DNA of 64,000 nucleotides from Flavobacteriales bacterium (GTDB lineage Bacteria > Bacteroidota > Bacteroidia > Flavobacteriales_E > Vicingaceae): positions 629,001 to 693,000 of the forward strand of contig JACJZD010000001.1 of assembly GCA_020635795.1 (NCBI GenBank). Direction: 5' to 3'. The first letter of the stretch is position 1; each line of letters begins with the position of its first letter. Of the stretch, positions 61,543 through 64,000 are shown piece after piece. Below the pieces are notes generated by a model that was given only the letters and a program-made list of their open reading frames with translations, ran no database searches and was not told where the DNA came from. The position numbers were made by a program, and so were the translations under genes.

Positions 61543-62373
61543 ATGATAATGAAAAAATTACTTCTATATTATTTAAGAAACTTTCCTTTAGAGATGGGAA
61601 AGAAAAGATTGTCTACTTTCATAAAGATACCTAATAATACTCAAGATTTTGTTTTCACTAATAGTACAGGACTAAAATTTCATATTAATTTAAGTGAGTA
61701 TGTAATGAAGCAAATTTATATGTTTGATATTTATGAAAAACCATACGTCAGATACTTGTCTTCATTTCCAAATAATCAAATTAAAAAGATTATTGATATA
61801 GGTGCGAATATTGGAAATTATACTTTGGCATTAAAGCATGCATATCCTGATAGTGAAATACATTCGTTTGAACCTAATTCGACTAATCATCTCAGATTAA
61901 CTAAAAATATTGAACTCAATGGCTTTAAAAATATTCATGTGAATAAAGTAGGATTGTCAGATAAAAAAGGAGAATTAAAGCTTTTTTTTGATGAAAAAAA
62001 CATGGGAGCTGCTACATTAGCCGAGAATGTAGGGAGTAAGCATGAAACCATTCTTTTAGAAACCTTAGATAATTATTGTGTTCAAAATAACATTACTAAT
62101 ATCGATTTATTAAAAATAGACATTGAAGGGGGTGAAATAAATTGTTTAAAAGGAGCTGTTGATATTTTAGAGAAAACAACAAAAGGGATTATTCAGTTAG
62201 AAGTAGATTATGGGCATTGCAAACGTTTGGGTTATTCAGCCAAGGAATTATTTGATTTTCCTATGCAATATGGATATAAGCCACATTTGCTAAATAAGTG
62301 GGGCAAGATTTTGGCTGTTTCAGCAATTCCCGAAAAATTTATAGGTAATGTTATTTATTTAAAGGGGTATTAA
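61543..62373 (+). CDS. FkbM-family SAM methyltransferase
   Basis: The 276-residue protein has the FkbM pattern: IDIGANIGNYTLALKHAYPD (SAM binding), HSFEPNSTNHLRLTKNI and LLKIDIEGGEINCLKG. It probably O-methylates a sugar. It is the only plus-strand gene inside the otherwise minus-strand locus, and its last 23 bases overlap the end of the convergent glycosyltransferase gene. ATG 61543 or 61549 is the likely start; a TTG at 61528 is less likely. It may have been inserted or inverted into the locus. Confidence 0.85.
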   Translation: MIMKKLLLYYLRNFPLEMGKKRLSTFIKIPNNTQDFVFTNSTGLKFHINLSEYVMKQIYMFDIYEKPYVRYLSSFPNNQIKKIIDIGANIGNYTLALKHAYPDSEIHSFEPNSTNHLRLTKNIELNGFKNIHVNKVGLSDKKGELKLFFDEKNMGAATLAENVGSKHETILLETLDNYCVQNNITNIDLLKIDIEGGEINCLKGAVDILEKTTKGIIQLEVDYGHCKRLGYSAKELFDFPMQYGYKPHLLNKWGKILAVSAIPEKFIGNVIYLKGY

Positions 62374-63547
62374 TCTGTTTTTCCATTTTCTCTAAAATTG
62401 TATTAGCAACTACTTGCCAATCGTATATTCCCCAAATTTTTTCAAGAGAATCATTCCATTCAAAATTATTAGCAACATGAGATATCATCTTTATCCAATC
62501 GCTAATGTTTTCATCCTCAACATGAAAAATATTTTTAAAATTGTTTTCTTCTGACCATTTAATTGGAAAGGTAACTATAGGTTTCTGGGCTGCTGCGTAC
62601 TGAATAAATTTTAATGGAACTGAGTTGTAAAGGAAATTATCATTTTTTGTGTTTTTTAATGTGATTCCAATGTCGGAAATTCTATACATTTTATTAGCAT
62701 CCTTCTCAGAAAGAAATCCGAGATTGGTTACATTATTAGAACTGATAGCGGGTATATTTCCAACTAATAAAAAATGAATATCAGGAAGTTCTTTTTTACA
62801 TGCTTGAACAAGCTTTTCTGTAAATAACACATCAAATTTATGAGCTCCTCCAATATAACTTATTAGCGTTTTATCAGAAGGAATATTAAATCGGTTTTTT
62901 ATTTCTAATAGTTCGTTTGATGAAAAACTTCTTATGGTTTTAAAATCGGCACCATTATCAAAAGGAATAAATTTTGCCTCAACAAACCTATTAAAGCTTT
63001 TTGCTGCACTTTCTGAAACTATAAAATTTATAGTTGTAACTTTAAATTGATTATGATAATAATCCTGTTCATCTTTTAAATAACTTGCAGGAATATTCTT
63101 CCAATTAATGTCATCTTGCAGATCAGAAAACTCAGGGATGGAAGAATTAAGTGCTGGAAAAAAATAAAAACCATCGGCATGGTATATAATGTCAGGATTT
63201 ATTTGTTTTACTATTTTATTTAGTGTTTTTAAGTTATATTTTCTCATTAGCTTAATAGCGATATACCTACCAATAAGTTTACCAATAAAAGCATTTAAAA
63301 AAACTGATGCGTAAACATTGTAACCAAAATCATCTGATTTTTCAACTTTAATTCTGGAAAAAAGTGATTTTAAAAAACATTTAGCCGTATAAATGCTTGA
63401 TGGTTGTTTGCCTTCCCAAAACCTATTTCTGTTGTCGTACCAATATATTTTATATAGTTCACAAGAACTGCTTAAACCTTTGGCCATAAAATATGAACGA
63501 GAAACTTTTGCTTTTACATTTTCGGCTGGTATGTAAAGAATTTTCAT
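62351..63547 (-). CDS. Glycosyltransferase (GT-B fold, group 1)
   Basis: This 398-residue protein begins MKILYIPAENVKAKVSRSYF. The C-terminal half has the donor-binding pattern LISYIGGAHKFDVLFTEKL, HFLLVGNIP and a late LKFIQYAAAQKPIVTFPI, as in group 1 transferases. The N-terminal half is more divergent than those of its neighbours. Its start overlaps the stop of the next gene upstream (ATGA). No membrane segments are seen. Donor and acceptor unknown. Confidence 0.78.
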   Translation of the reverse strand: MKILYIPAENVKAKVSRSYFMAKGLSSSCELYKIYWYDNRNRFWEGKQPSSIYTAKCFLKSLFSRIKVEKSDDFGYNVYASVFLNAFIGKLIGRYIAIKLMRKYNLKTLNKIVKQINPDIIYHADGFYFFPALNSSIPEFSDLQDDINWKNIPASYLKDEQDYYHNQFKVTTINFIVSESAAKSFNRFVEAKFIPFDNGADFKTIRSFSSNELLEIKNRFNIPSDKTLISYIGGAHKFDVLFTEKLVQACKKELPDIHFLLVGNIPAISSNNVTNLGFLSEKDANKMYRISDIGITLKNTKNDNFLYNSVPLKFIQYAAAQKPIVTFPIKWSEENNFKNIFHVEDENISDWIKMISHVANNFEWNDSLEKIWGIYDWQVVANTILEKMEKQINTPLNK

Positions 63548-64000
63548 TTATTCGAAGTTAAAATCTGTTCAATACGTTGAATCTGTTTTTGGTAAGAATT
63601 GTCTGATGCAAAGTTAATCCTTTCATTCTTCAATTGGTTAGCATTTAACGTAGAGATATTAGCAGCAACAGATTGAATTTTAGCAGAAATATCACAGTTA
63701 TCATTAACCATTTCTAATACTGGGATATTCTTGTAAGATGATATGAAATTGGAAACCACAACTTTTCCTGAGCTTAAATATTCCAATATTTTGTGACTGT
63801 TGGAAACTTCGATGGGAAATTTATTCTGATTATAACACAGCCAAAAGATATCAATAAAAGGAAAAACACTTGTTAGTTGTTCTTTAGATAATTCGCCTGT
63901 AAAATGTGTGTTAGGTAAGGTTTTTAAAACATCTAATTCTTTAAAAGCTACATTACCACCAATATTTGAAGGTTTATCTGGTCCTATAAAAATAAAATTT
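63544..64000 (-). CDS. Glycosyltransferase, 3'-end fragment cut by the window edge
   Basis: An open frame enters from the right edge and runs 151 codons to TGA 63544-63546. Readable stretches are NFIFIGPDKPSNIGGN, HFTGELSKEQLTSVFPFIDI, SNSHKILEYLSSGKVVVSNF and IPVLEMVNDNCDISAKIQ. The GKxxEYLSSGKVVV and IGPD patterns fit the C-terminal donor domain of a group 1 glycosyltransferase. A TTG at 63786 is internal and is not its start. The beginning is outside the window. Confidence 0.75.
   Translation of the reverse strand, partial: NFIFIGPDKPSNIGGNVAFKELDVLKTLPNTHFTGELSKEQLTSVFPFIDIFWLCYNQNKFPIEVSNSHKILEYLSSGKVVVSNFISSYKNIPVLEMVNDNCDISAKIQSVAANISTLNANQLKNERINFASDNSYQKQIQRIEQILTSNK

Overview
This window looks like the chromosome of a member of the Bacteroidota, most likely class Flavobacteriia. 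The DNA is AT-rich. One secreted protein ends in a type IX secretion sorting domain. Several genes have the Bacteroidota sigma -7 box TANNTTTG upstream; the tRNA-Lys gene has a full TTTG-N19-TATATTTG promoter. The trp order (trpEGDCFBA plus aroF) also fits this group. No plasmid, phage or conjugation genes were seen.

Layout. 1-11110: housekeeping genes, namely a partial gene, a minus-strand PASTA / T9SS-protein / pseudouridine synthase set, then plus-strand mtaB, lgt, bcp, recA, a TPR lipoprotein and a Uup-like ABC-F protein. 11118-17777: tRNA-Leu(GAG), a TPR histidine kinase, tRNA-Lys(TTT), a GNAT-like protein, an SDR oxidoreductase, aroK, an ABC transporter pair and a decayed copy of the aroK 3' end. 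17772-27325: the minus-strand trp operon with a newly recognised leader peptide and attenuator. It is flanked on both sides by single-gene, integron-like cassettes that share their boundary sequences. 27330-37145: a RibD-like reductase, a GT51 transglycosylase, a DUF3667 protein, an SRPBCC protein, a porin / FMN-binding / membrane gene set, a PIG-L deacetylase, and a REP-associated tyrosine transposase lying among five covarying REP palindromes. 37044-49155: a 33-residue membrane peptide coupled to an SSS symporter, a third cassette with a textbook attC site, a von Willebrand A protein, pruA, gcvT, comB, a phospholipase C-like protein, an FKBP isomerase, an N-acetylglucosamine kinase and a thioredoxin-like protein. 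49225-64000: mnmD, a YkgJ protein, gmd and fcl, then a mostly minus-strand surface polysaccharide locus of glycosyltransferases, an acyltransferase, a carbamoyltransferase, a deacetylase, a polymerase and an FkbM methyltransferase.

How it fits together. AroF and AroK feed the shikimate pathway whose product chorismate the trp operon consumes. The leader peptide carries three Trp codons just upstream of a strong terminator, so the operon is probably controlled by ribosome-mediated attenuation. Gmd and Fcl make GDP-fucose for the adjacent polysaccharide locus.

The most unusual content is the set of three attC-like sites (17772-17837, 26406-26465, 38855-38984). Each sits at the 3' side of a minus-strand accessory gene with no integrase in view. 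Two of them also share a matching upstream block: a TATATTTG box, a long palindrome and a GTTGTA core directly before the start codon. This could be a dispersed, integrase-less capture platform for single genes. All functions are read from sequence alone; no database search was possible.
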